64,000 nucleotides of DNA from Anthostomella pinea (taxonomy: Eukaryota > Ascomycota > Sordariomycetes > Xylariales > Xylariaceae): positions 4,402,001-4,466,000 of the forward strand of contig CAUWAG010000012.1 in the NCBI GenBank assembly GCA_963556695.1, written 5' to 3'. Shown here piece by piece: positions 34,511 through 44,103 of this stretch. Every line of letters starts with the position of its first letter. Position 1 is the first letter of the stretch. Below the pieces are notes generated by a model that made no database searches, was not told where the DNA came from, and saw nothing but the letters and a program-made list of their open reading frames with translations. The translations under genes were made by a program, and so were the position numbers.

Positions 34511-37202
34511 TGTAGTATTTTTGGGACAGCCGTCGTGTATAAGAGCAAGTGAAAGTTAAACCCCGTGCCTGATCGACAAGCACGGGGAGGAAGCGTATTT
34601 AAATCCATCAGACTGGCATTTAACCTCGGGCCCAATCCAGCCACGCCGGCTATCCCCTTGAAGAATGTTAGTCCAAAGTCTGGTCACGAAGCATGCTCAT
34701 GATGCGCGATCAGCGCCAAAGCATCCTCTTCGGCTTGTGATGATGATATAGTGGGGGCACTTTCTTGCTTCCCGAGCCTCGTGGAGCCATTCGATCCTCC
34801 GCACGCCACAGAGAGACACGCGGGGAAGTTCTCCAGACAGGGCAGATTCCCGGCTTGGCGAGCTCAGGGGTCAGGGGTCCGACCAGCGCACCGGGCGTAC
34901 CTTGGCTACTTTCGGCAATGATTGATGGTTCCTCCTCTCGACAGACAAGTTTACGGGCAAAAACTCTAGAGCAACTGATCAGGGAAATACTTGCCAGCGC
35001 ACGAGATCGTCACTAGATGCTCTAGATCCGAGGCCTGTCTCACTGCGGCAGTCTAGCAAGTGCGGAGTAACCTAGGACTGTCGGTAAGACTGTCGCTCAG
35101 CGATGACGTGCACTATTCAGGTCTAGGTTTATTAGGCAGTGATTAAGGTATTGGCGGGCGCGGATCTTCCCCTTGCCTTAACCTTGAATGTAATAACGTG
35201 GCACGCATGGCACTAACATTTGCCAGTCTGCCAGTCCGCTCCGCCGAGCCAGCCACGCCAGCCACGGCCCCGATGGAATTGACGTCCCCATTCTAGGATG
35301 GCTGAGTCCCCATGGAACTTATCAGTCTTTCCAGCTGCAACCTATGAAGTCTTGCGTCTATGCCTTCGAGAATTGAGATGGGCTTTGGGCCGCAGTATTG
35401 CGGCTCTTGCGGCTCTAAGAGGGATCTCTTCGATGTTGAGGGATGAGGCACGGCGTGGCACCGCGTAAGCTTCGTCACATCCTATCATCGAGTGGAGGAA
35501 CCGTTTTCCCATTTCACATACGAAGTACCCCATCGAAAAAACCGTCTTTATACAGGTTCGCGTCCTGAAGTACGAGATGAACCCTCTCCTAGAGCCGCGT
35601 GTGCTTCTGTTACATGTTTCAGGAGTATTCAAATCGACTTTGATCCAGGGTTGAATAGTGTAGAGAAAGCCGAAGCTAACGACAATCTCTAGGCAACGAG
35701 CATGTTAACTCGGTGCTCGGCTAGAGCCTGACTATCGAGCTTGAGACGAGACCTTTGCTTCTACGACGGATGGTTTGGTCCGTACGCGACGAAGTTTTCG
35801 TTCCCCATACACTACCGCAAGAGCGTCGATTGTTGTATATGGGGTTCTTCCGCCAGTAGAGCACCGGGACTCGCGAGATCGGGTAGCCTACAGCAGATCT
35901 TACGACATTCCATGGTTGGTGTTGTACGTTTACCGTCCTGGCGTTGTGTCGTGCCAGAGTGAGACGTCCACAAGGCTTGCGAATCCGAGACACCGCTTGC
36001 AACGAACGAGACCTGTTCGCCCAGGCCGGGTTTAAGAGAATCTAGAAGGCCTCCTAGGCCCCAGGCTATCATGGGAGTTAAGATACGACAATAGCCGTCA
36101 GATATGTGCCATGATCTTCTTTATCTGTCGCCACAGCTAGCGATAATTACCAATGAATTTCCAGTGACGATGGGAGCACAACCCTGTCTGCCGGAACCCA
36201 AGAACAGAGGACTCTGCCCGGTACACGTGTGTAGACTATGGTACTTCTTGACTCCCATTAGTCCCTCGTCTCGTTGCCTCACCAATCGGTAGCAGTGAGC
36301 TGCTCAGCTAGCACTATTGTGCTGTGCACTCCCGGATGGGTGGCCATCCGGCGCAAAGCTCAGTAGGCAGATCACACAAGAGCAACACACTGCGTTGCTC
36401 TCGATGCCGCGCCGGTGGAAAGGGGTGTCTCGGTAACCCCGAAGTTCTGGCTCTTGTGCGGAGATGCTGTACTTCCTAGTACGGCCCGTACCACAAGTGA
36501 CAATAGCGCAGCGGCCGGTATTACCAGCTTGATCGTCTCGCGTGGCTCAAGTACTACCAGAAGGCTAGCTGGGAAGCCAACAGCATCTACTACAAGTGAC
36601 ACAACCGGAAGGAGTTGCTAGCCGACAACCCTCTGTCCTTCGACAACGCACTCGTCGTCATTTTGTGAACCTCATCTTCGTCAACACCATGTTCGACATA
36701 TTCTTCGTCGTCGTGATCGCCTGACCGTTCGCCACCACCCACCTCAATCCCGAAACACCCATTATCGTCAACGTCGTGCTCGACGGCAGCGCCTCTTGAC
36801 ACCATCAAGCGAGACCGCCCCCATGGCGCCATGACAAGGAGTGGGCGCAGAACACAGCTTACAGCTTGCACGATGACTTGCGCAGTCTGGGGCACACATT
36901 GGTTAGGAGAACTTTTATATTTCTGCTAGACGGGTCTAAGTCTAAAACACGGCGAGTCGAGTGTTGCAAGCCGCGAGTCTAGCTGATATCCGTGAGCTCC
37001 GTAACTGATGCACCCAGATGTCCGGGCTATTTCACTAACCACTCCTGATGAAACCTAGGGCTACTTCCAGTCTCCAGCGGCAGTGTCGGCGAGTAACTTC
37101 TATTCTGACTTTTCCACCTCCGCCCCTTTGCCGTTGCCCTCGCCATCGGGCAGATCATCCTTCTCCGTCATGCTGTCCTCACCCTTTCCATCGACCTTTT
37201 CA
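34511..37202. other. Intergenic region, 2.7 kb
   Basis: The first 100 bp are the glucanase promoter. The rest, 34.6-37.2 kb, holds overlapping short frames on both strands with no family resemblance. Around 36300-36620 the composition changes and several frames open on both strands, which may mark an old insertion, but no terminal repeats or coding motifs can be read. Confidence 0.35.
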
Positions 37203-38006
37203 TTAACCTTCCTTCATCTCGTAGTCCCCTTCAGTGTCACCCTTCTCCAGCCACTCCACCTCAGTGCCGTCAGGTGCGATATGCAGCGAACCCTTGGCGG
37301 CACGCTGCCAGAAATCTCTGCTCGAGTTTCCAATGCGTTGGAGGTTGTCTCCAATGCGTCCGAAGTTGTCGCAGGTCCAAATCAGCGCCTCGAAAAAGGC
37401 CTTCGCTTCCTCTTCCAGTCCGAGCACGCGCAGGCTTCTGATAATACGGGTGATGCGGAGGTGATTATGATCCATGCGTCTGACCCATAGGACAAAGTTC
37501 GCCGTGCAGCCTTCCTTGCCCTCAATGGTGACCTTCCCCTTCTCTCCAGCCGGCTGCTCACAGTCGATGCTGAATCCGTAGAAGGCGAGCATGCGCGTGA
37601 GAGCGCGGCGGACGTTGGCCTTCAGACCACCATGCTGCCGAAAGTAGAGGAAGGTCTCTTCGTCGATGACAGGGGCAGTGTAGTTGAAGACCGAGCCTTC
37701 GGGCAGCGGGAACAGGACCTGGATGTAGTCGTGCTGGATTTCCAGGCGGTGGTCGGCCCATGCCAGTATCTGCTCCAAGGTACGGCCAGCGCCATCAGGA
37801 CCCTTGGTGTCGGGATCGTAGAAGTCGACTAAGCGGCGAAGCGAGGGGTTTGAAGGCTTGGTGCCTGACGAGGAAGACATCTTGGTTCTCTTGGCGCTGC
37901 GTTTATTGTCAGTGTCCAGGGTCCTCTGGGCAGCGTCTTGTTCCTCGGGTGAGTTGGCGTTGCTTTGGGCGATGGCGCCAAGTAGGTGGGGAGGAAGTAT
38001 TGGCAT
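37203..38006 (-). CDS. Opioid growth factor receptor (OGFr) conserved-domain protein
   Basis: Single exon, 267 aa, ATG at 38006. After a Ser- and charge-rich N-terminal 55 residues the OGFr_N domain begins: RRLVDFYDPDTKGPDGAG, LEQILAWADHRLEIQHDYIQ, LFPLPEGSVFNYTAPVIDEE and VRRALTRMLAFYGF. It then continues with LWVRRMDHNHLRITRIIRSL and FFEALIWTCDNFG. In fungi these proteins are common and uncharacterised. They lack the animal receptor's C-terminal repeats, and the name does not imply opioid binding. A short basic stretch (KRSAKRTK) could be a nuclear signal. The gene is divergent from the downstream serine hydrolase, with 567 bp between the start codons. Confidence 0.85.
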   Translation of the reverse strand: MPILPPHLLGAIAQSNANSPEEQDAAQRTLDTDNKRSAKRTKMSSSSGTKPSNPSLRRLVDFYDPDTKGPDGAGRTLEQILAWADHRLEIQHDYIQVLFPLPEGSVFNYTAPVIDEETFLYFRQHGGLKANVRRALTRMLAFYGFSIDCEQPAGEKGKVTIEGKEGCTANFVLWVRRMDHNHLRITRIIRSLRVLGLEEEAKAFFEALIWTCDNFGRIGDNLQRIGNSSRDFWQRAAKGSLHIAPDGTEVEWLEKGDTEGDYEMKEG

Positions 38007-38573
38007 GGGTGGCTTCTTTGGCGAAGGGGGCTCTTGCTGATTCTTGAGGGCAAATCGGTGGTATGTGGATAAGTGCGAGACTGGGTTCCTTCTCAGACTT
38101 CTGTCTAAAATTGCGTTTGCACTTGCAGCGTTTGCTGGGCGAAAGGAAAGAGCTCAGGTGTAAAGCAGTCGCTGCATGTCGACAGGTTGAGACTTGAGTT
38201 GGAGGTTGATGAGTACGGTACAAAGCGATTCGTTACAGCCTTACAGGCGTTAAGTGATTGCATTGTATACTATATATGCAGTTAGAAGAGATTTCTTGAG
38301 GTGGATCTATGTATCTATAAAGGCTTATGCGGCTGCTCAGGTAGGTCCGTGGTGATTGCTGGTGATCGCTATCAAGTATGATTCGCCTGTCTTGACAGCA
38401 GCAGTCCCCACCGAGATGGAGCCCCTTCCTTCAGTTCCAGTTTATACATCTCATCAACGGGCATTACTTCCCTCACTCCAGAATACTCCAAAACTCATGT
38501 GCATCCAATATCCAATCCAGTGTTCAAAGTCTTGATAACTTTAACAGTAAGTGTGTCGTGCGTCTTTGCAAGC

Positions 38574-40277
38574 ATGGCTCTCTTTTCCCTTGTCGCGCTG
38601 TCTGTATTCGCCTCCTTCGCCTCCGCCAAATGCTATGATCATTCGCCCGCGTTCCCCATGCCGTTATGGCAGCACGGAACCAGAGACCTTGCGTCTGCGT
38701 TACACGGCATATCTGAGAAGCTCAAGGCCGTCGTGAGCGACAATAAGTATGAAATGTCCTCATTCTCCGTCGAACTCACTTCAAACATGGACACACTATG
38801 GTCACAGCACCACACGGCCCGTAAGCAGAACGCGACACGCCCAGGCACAACCCATGTCAGCGGCGACAGCCAGTACCGTATAGCTTCCGTCACAAAGTCC
38901 TTCACAGTTCTCGGCGTCCTGTACCAGCATGCTGCCGGCAACCTCAGCCTCGATGATCCAGTCCTGAACTACATCCCGGAGCTTTCCAGCCCAGACAGCG
39001 GCAAGCTGCCATGGAAGGACATCACCATCCGCGCTCTGGCCTCCCAGATCTCTGGACTGCCACGAGAGATGGGTCAAGGTGACTTGTTCGGCATCCGAGA
39101 TCCCACAGATTACGGCTTGCCGCCAGTAGAGGGAAACGGCCTGCCAACTTGCTATTGGTACAATCACTTCGTCCCATGCAACAAGTCGGAATTATTCCGT
39201 GACCTAAAAACCAAGGATCCGCTGTTTGCGCCCAACCAGAAGAGCACATACGGCAACGTCAACTTCGCCCTACTGGGATTGGTGCTCGAGAACGTGACGG
39301 GCGTGTCTTACAGCGACTACATGCGTACTGCCATCTTCGAGCCCCTCGACCTGACCTCCACGTTCCTCGACGCACCGTCGGATGAGAACGCCGTTCTGCC
39401 TGTCGGACAATATTACTGGGGCGTCGACGGCGGTGTTCTCAGACCCAGTGGCGGTATCTACACCAGCTCCTCAGACTTGAGCAAGTACCTCCGCTACGTC
39501 CTCACGCACTTCAACGCCCTTGCTACTGGGGTGAACTGGTTCATGCCCGCCAGCTGGGCGACAGGTCTACGAAGCTTCTACGGGATGCCGTGGGAGATCT
39601 TCCGCACGGAGAAGATACTGCCGGAAACCGACCGCCCTGTGACACTCGTGACGAAGGGTGGTGGGCAGCCAGACTATTTCTCGAAGATCATAATGATGCC
39701 TGAGTATGGGCTGGGCTTGACGATCCTGACTGCGGGACATCAAGATTTATTGGGGGAGTTACAGGAGATCCTCACTACGAATGTAGTGAGGGCAGCGGAA
39801 GAAGTAATATGGCGGGATGTCGAGAAGACGTATACCGGCACGTATCTTGCCACAAACAGTTCACTGAACTCTTCTCTCGAGCTCGCCTCTTCGCCATCCA
39901 CAAGCCTCATAGTCAACACCTTCATCTCGAACGGCACGAACGTCTTCAACCAGCTCTTGCCAGGCCTTCACGGCTCCGATGAGCACCCTTGGCGGGCGCA
40001 GCTAGTGCCCACTCTTCTGTACAAGAACGAGACAGCACAGCAAGGGGAGGTTTGGCGATTGCTTGTCACTGCCGAGCGGATGGGGGAGGAGAGTGGTGTA
40101 TGGGATGACTTCTGCTCTACCGATATCGATGTCGCTTCTTACGCTGGGCTGCCCGTGAATGAGGTTGTGTTCTGGCATGAGGAGGATGTGATTGAGTTGC
40201 CTGCTTGGAGGGTTAAGCTGAGACGACGAATTGGTGATGAAGAACAAGCGAAACTCGTCGTCCAAGAGCTGAGATGA
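38574..40277 (+). CDS. Secreted beta-lactamase-like serine hydrolase
   Basis: Single exon, 567 aa from the ATG at 38574. The frame is open for 25 codons upstream, but this Met starts a good signal peptide (MALFSLVALSVFASFASA). The class C beta-lactamase/penicillin-binding fold is clear: the catalytic SxxK is SVTK at residues 105-108 (RIASVTKSFT), the second motif YxN appears in STYGNVNFALLG, and the third as KGG in TKGGGQPDYF. In fungi this family contains esterases, hydrolases acting on polyketide or peptide bonds, and mitochondrial LACTB relatives; real beta-lactamase activity is unlikely. A C-terminal beta-rich domain of about 170 residues with several N-glycosylation sequons follows, as in related secreted fungal members. 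No obvious cluster surrounds it. Confidence 0.87.
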   Translation: MALFSLVALSVFASFASAKCYDHSPAFPMPLWQHGTRDLASALHGISEKLKAVVSDNKYEMSSFSVELTSNMDTLWSQHHTARKQNATRPGTTHVSGDSQYRIASVTKSFTVLGVLYQHAAGNLSLDDPVLNYIPELSSPDSGKLPWKDITIRALASQISGLPREMGQGDLFGIRDPTDYGLPPVEGNGLPTCYWYNHFVPCNKSELFRDLKTKDPLFAPNQKSTYGNVNFALLGLVLENVTGVSYSDYMRTAIFEPLDLTSTFLDAPSDENAVLPVGQYYWGVDGGVLRPSGGIYTSSSDLSKYLRYVLTHFNALATGVNWFMPASWATGLRSFYGMPWEIFRTEKILPETDRPVTLVTKGGGQPDYFSKIIMMPEYGLGLTILTAGHQDLLGELQEILTTNVVRAAEEVIWRDVEKTYTGTYLATNSSLNSSLELASSPSTSLIVNTFISNGTNVFNQLLPGLHGSDEHPWRAQLVPTLLYKNETAQQGEVWRLLVTAERMGEESGVWDDFCSTDIDVASYAGLPVNEVVFWHEEDVIELPAWRVKLRRRIGDEEQAKLVVQELR

Positions 40278-40645
40278 ATTGACGCCGTAGATACCCTGAG
40301 CACGATCTATGATGTACTGAACGGCTCTGTCAAGCCACCCAAATCACTCCTGGACGCCTACCATACCTGACCCTCAAACTCTAGAGCGTTCTCATCGCCG
40401 GTGCTTGTCTTCGCTGCTCGTCGATTCCCCTTTGAATCAGACTACCTATTTCTATTTGCTGCAGCACGTTATATAGGGCCCATATGATATATGAATTTCT
40501 CCGACTTTCCAAGCCTGGGAAGCCGGGGAACGAGACGTCGCGGGGCCTGAATGAGATCGTGCATACAGGAAAGACCACCATCGCCAGTGTCATGTGGGTA
40601 TATCTGTGTCGCCCCCTGGAGCTTCAGACCCTCAGGTGCTGATAC

Positions 40646-41107
40646 TTGCTACTCAGTTCGCTGGCCAGGTTCACTGCGGAACATACAGAGGGGATTTGGT
40701 CACTCGCCTACCGCATATCGCGGAGGTCGACATCCATCTGCCCTCCGCCCCTCGGCCTGCTACGATTCGGCCAGACACGCCGACGGATGGACCTCGCGTC
40801 GGGCAGGCTCAGCCCCGAGGATACGCCACTGGCGAGATAGGTATGGCTCCTGGGCATCAGCGAGCTGGCCCTCCTCGCCCTGGCTAATTACTATCCTGGG
40901 CTCAATGTGGGCGGCACATACCAGACCAAGGCAGACGTGAACAAGGCCGTCCGCAGTATCGTACCGGGTCTGTCGCGGGCCTCGCAGGGCGCCTACCTCA
41001 TGAGCGAGCGACGGCGCCGCATCGGCCACGGCAGGTTTGACCTGGAGGGCATGAGCCTGCTGGACTTGCTCAAGTTCGACCTCCGGGAGGATGTCATCGG
41101 GCTGTGA
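40646..41107 (+). pseudogene. Unidentified gene relic with one in-frame stop
   Basis: A single reading frame runs through 40646-41107, interrupted only by a TAG at 40838-40840. Upstream it reads SLARFTAEHTEGIWSLAYR, downstream ISELALLALANYYPGL and FDLEGMSLLDLLKF before a natural stop. The composition looks like protein rather than noise, but I cannot name the family. It lacks a credible start and probably represents the 3' end of a decayed gene next to the LINE insertion. An intron beginning near the stop cannot be excluded, although no convincing donor and acceptor pair is seen. Confidence 0.3.
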
Positions 41108-41193
41108 CTACATGTGGTTTGTTTCTACGTCATGATGACCTGGCGCCGCATCGAGGTCAAGCTGAAGGAGAAGAGTAACGTGCTGTACGAGCA

Positions 41194-41286
41194 GGCCGTA
41201 TGGCGCAATGGTCAAATGCGCTTGGTTGTGTTCTCGTTTGTGCGGTGGGCGACGAGAACAAGTGGGTTCGAATCCTGCTACGGCCC
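41194..41286 (+). tRNA. tRNA-like sequence (pseudo-tRNA or SINE head)
   Basis: A perfect 7-bp acceptor stem (GGCCGTA with TACGGCC), a 4-bp D stem (GCGC/GCGC), an A box (TGGCGCAATGG) and a consensus B box with T-loop (GGGTTCGAATCCTGC) are present. The middle cannot fold as a normal anticodon arm. Instead a 9-bp hairpin (TGTTCTCGT/ACGAGAACA) sits about 5 nt too far in, and a variable loop is missing. It is therefore a decayed or rearranged tRNA gene, an unusual intron-bearing one, or the head of a tRNA-derived SINE. I assign no anticodon. Confidence 0.4.
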
Positions 41287-41429
41287 CCTTCTGACCCGGC
41301 TTGTGCGAGTCGACAACCAGCACACGACAGTGAGAGGCCCCATTATCGCAGAGCCCGATAGCCAAGCAGCTTGTCTCCATAACACCCACTCCTGCGAGGT
41401 TTTCCCCCTTGTGGTTTCCCTCCCCAGCA

Positions 41430-44103
41430 GATAACAAATACCTGCTTCATCCACCAATGCGCTGGTGGTTCGCATGAGAGAACAGGGCTGGCCGGGCTTT
41501 CTCATAAGATGGGTCCAGTTATTCATGTCCGAGCGGTCCGCAAGGGTTCAGTTTGAAGGTATCGTGACCGATATAAAAGCTCTCACTTGTGGGCTACCTG
41601 TGACGAGCCGTCTAACCTATAAGGCTAAAGGGGTTCTATAGGGTTTATGTTCTGAGGTAAGTCAACACAAAAGACGATAGAGGCTTCTGTCAACTAGAAG
41701 ACACTCAGATGCTGGGGCTTGGTCTGAACTGGGTTCACTGCGTAGTCGAGTCGTCAGGAGATTTCTCCCACCTTAGTGTTGGCTAAGATGCTTAGATTGA
41801 TCACTGAGGTAGAGACTGTCTATCTGTGCTGTCTAGGAAATGTCCATCCTTATATATCCAATCTCTCCCTCACTGATGGGGTGTGCTCACTGCTGCTCAC
41901 TGCGATCAGGAGTGAGCAACTTCCTTTGCTCACCTCTGCTCACTGCGAGCAGGCGTGAGCAGTTTCTGGTCACGTGATCCCTATCCCATGGATCACGTGA
42001 TCTGATGCCCTGGGCTCGCCCTGTGTGACATCTCTGTTCCGATTGGTCTCTTTCGTAGGCCACCTTTTCTTCAGGCCTGCCAACGGGCCGTGGCATCGTT
42101 GGTTCGTAACACTACCACAAGGCTTACCAGCCTCTCCAATCCTTTACATGCTGTATACAGAGCCAATCTATGCCCGACTTGGTATGAAAAGGAGACGCTT
42201 TGGATACGCAGACAACCTAGCGACTCTCTGCATTAGAAAGAACCTTAAAGAAACAGTCACAAAGGCTTCTGAAAATCTTTATCTGCTTAATCAATGGGGA
42301 CATAACAACGCTATTGAATTTGACCCCGACAAAACCGAGATTATGCATTTCTCGCAGAAAAAGAACTCAGACAACCCTCCGGTCCGCCACAGGACAATGA
42401 ATAAAATAGCAAAGGATTCCATGCAATGGCTAGGTGTCCTTCTTGATAGAAAACTAAACTTCAAAAATCACATTCCCCACTGGGCCAAAAAAGTTAATAA
42501 GGTAACAAATCACCTTTAAGGATTATACAACACAGTCAAAGGATTTCCAGTAAAGTCAATCAGGAGGGCTGTGAAAGCTTGCGTCATCCTTATTCTTACA
42601 CACGGCTTAGAGGCCTGGTACCCAGGAATCGAAAAAAATTAGGAGCTTAGGTGGGACATCAGCGTGTCGTATTAAGGGGCTTCTTGGAACGATAGATACT
42701 GTACTACGAACGGCGATCAGGGCTATCTTGCCGGTCTGGAAAACACACCCTGGACATATCCTACACTTTGAATCGTAGATTCCCCCAGCAGGAGTTCTTG
42801 CAGAGTCAATAAGACGACATCACGGCCTCCGACTAGGACGAATAGACCAGAGACACCCTCTTGTTAGCAGGCTCTAAATACAAGCTCACAAGGAACCAAC
42901 AAGGCTACAAAAGAGCTTCCAGCTAGTCCCTGACTTCCAGAGACCAACACTCACCAAACCATTATGAAAAAAGCCCCCAATCCACAAAACCAAAAACAAA
43001 AAATAGAGCTCTTTAAGCAATGACTACGGGGGAGAAACGTGAACACTGACCTTATCATCTACTCGGATGGATCACAATTGGACGACCAAGGCACAACCCG
43101 CACTGGATGGGGTTATACCATCAGGAAAGGCGGCACTACACAATAAATATATCAGGAAAAGGGCAGACTTCTATAAATAGAAATAATAGATACTGAAGTC
43201 CATAGTGCTCTCTAAGGTCTTGCAACAACCAGGGCAATTGGACGCAGAAAATGGCTGTATGTCTGCCTGGACAACACGTCAGTGATAGATGGGCTCAATG
43301 GGATTCCACCTGAGACATCACAGATCATTTTTCTATGATTCCAAGAACTCGTCACAGCATACACTCCTGGAGTGACCGTCAAGTGGATTCCTGGACACAG
43401 AAATATCAATGGCAACGAAGCTACTGACACACTTGCAAAAGAGGGTGCCATGCTAGAAACGGACGCGATAAACCTTCCCACAATCTCTTGGGTAAAGAGA
43501 GATCTCAAAATGAAGGGCAAGAAAGAATTCAATCAATGGTGGAAAGACCAATCAGAACCTAGATATCAAGAAGTATACTTATATATAGTAATTAAAAAAG
43601 ACCTTACATCTTTTGAAAGGAGCACTCTATACAGACTTTTAGCGGCCAGATCTGGACATGGCGACTTTGTTAGATATCAGAAATAGTTTGGGCATACAGA
43701 CTCGAATGACCACTACAACTGCGGTGAAAAGAAAACACCACAACACATTTTCTTTTATAAGAGGCTTGGGAAAAACTGACTGCTGCCCAGGTACTCGCCT
43801 AGGGCAGCCTGTTCACAATACTTAGGGGAGAGGAGCGTGGAATGGGCAAGATTTGTTGAGAAGAGCAAGTTCTTCTCATTAATCTGTCCTTGATAAATAA
43901 CTGTTCTTAAAGGACCAGATAGATGACCCCAAAGTCATACCACCGCAACAACGGGGATGGGCTCGTGAGCGGGACTGACTGTACTTATTACTTATTATCT
44001 TGATACCTCCACAACCCTGCGATACAGAGGCTCTGGGAGGCGTGGTTTGCACTACTGGGGAGCGATCCCCACGTTAAATACAATCATCATCAATCATCAT
44101 CAT
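41430..44103 (+). mobile_element. Decayed 5'-truncated non-LTR retrotransposon (Tad1-like LINE)
   Basis: Reverse-transcriptase text begins near 41450 (ALVVRMREQGWPGFLIRW, then TCGL at 41590), is interrupted by a solo LTR, and resumes at 42112 as PQGLPASPILYMLY. The catalytic YADD is degraded to YADN (FGYADNLATL). An RNase H domain starts near 43048 (DLIIYSDGSQ, then VKWIPGHRNINGNEATD), followed by a Cys/His remnant (NCGEKKTPQH). Many TAA and TAG codons break the frames. The 3' end is a CATCATCAT-rich tail at 44080-44103, as in fungal LINEs. The 5' end is missing. The copy is dead and cannot move itself. Confidence 0.85.
41599..42111. mobile_element. Solo LTR inserted in the LINE reverse transcriptase
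   Basis: The 513-bp element begins TGTGACGA and ends TTCGTAACA, an imperfect TG...CA terminal inverted repeat. It is flanked by a perfect 5-bp target duplication, CTACC, at 41594-41598 and 42112-42116. Removing it with one duplicate restores the LINE reading frame TCGL-PQGLPASP. Inside are a TATATA box (about 41853), two successive 8-bp hairpins based on TGCTCAC/GTGAGCA, and an 11-bp inverted repeat containing CACGTG. No internal retroelement coding remains, so it arose by LTR-LTR recombination. Whether the family is copia or gypsy cannot be told. Confidence 0.9.

Noticed and set aside
38574..40277. True beta-lactamase (antibiotic resistance)
   Set aside because: Fungal members with this layout are general serine hydrolases, and the extra C-terminal domain does not fit bacterial enzymes.
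41194..41286. Functional tRNA gene with a defined anticodon
   Set aside because: No register gives a 5-bp anticodon stem plus a variable region; kept only as a tRNA-like element.
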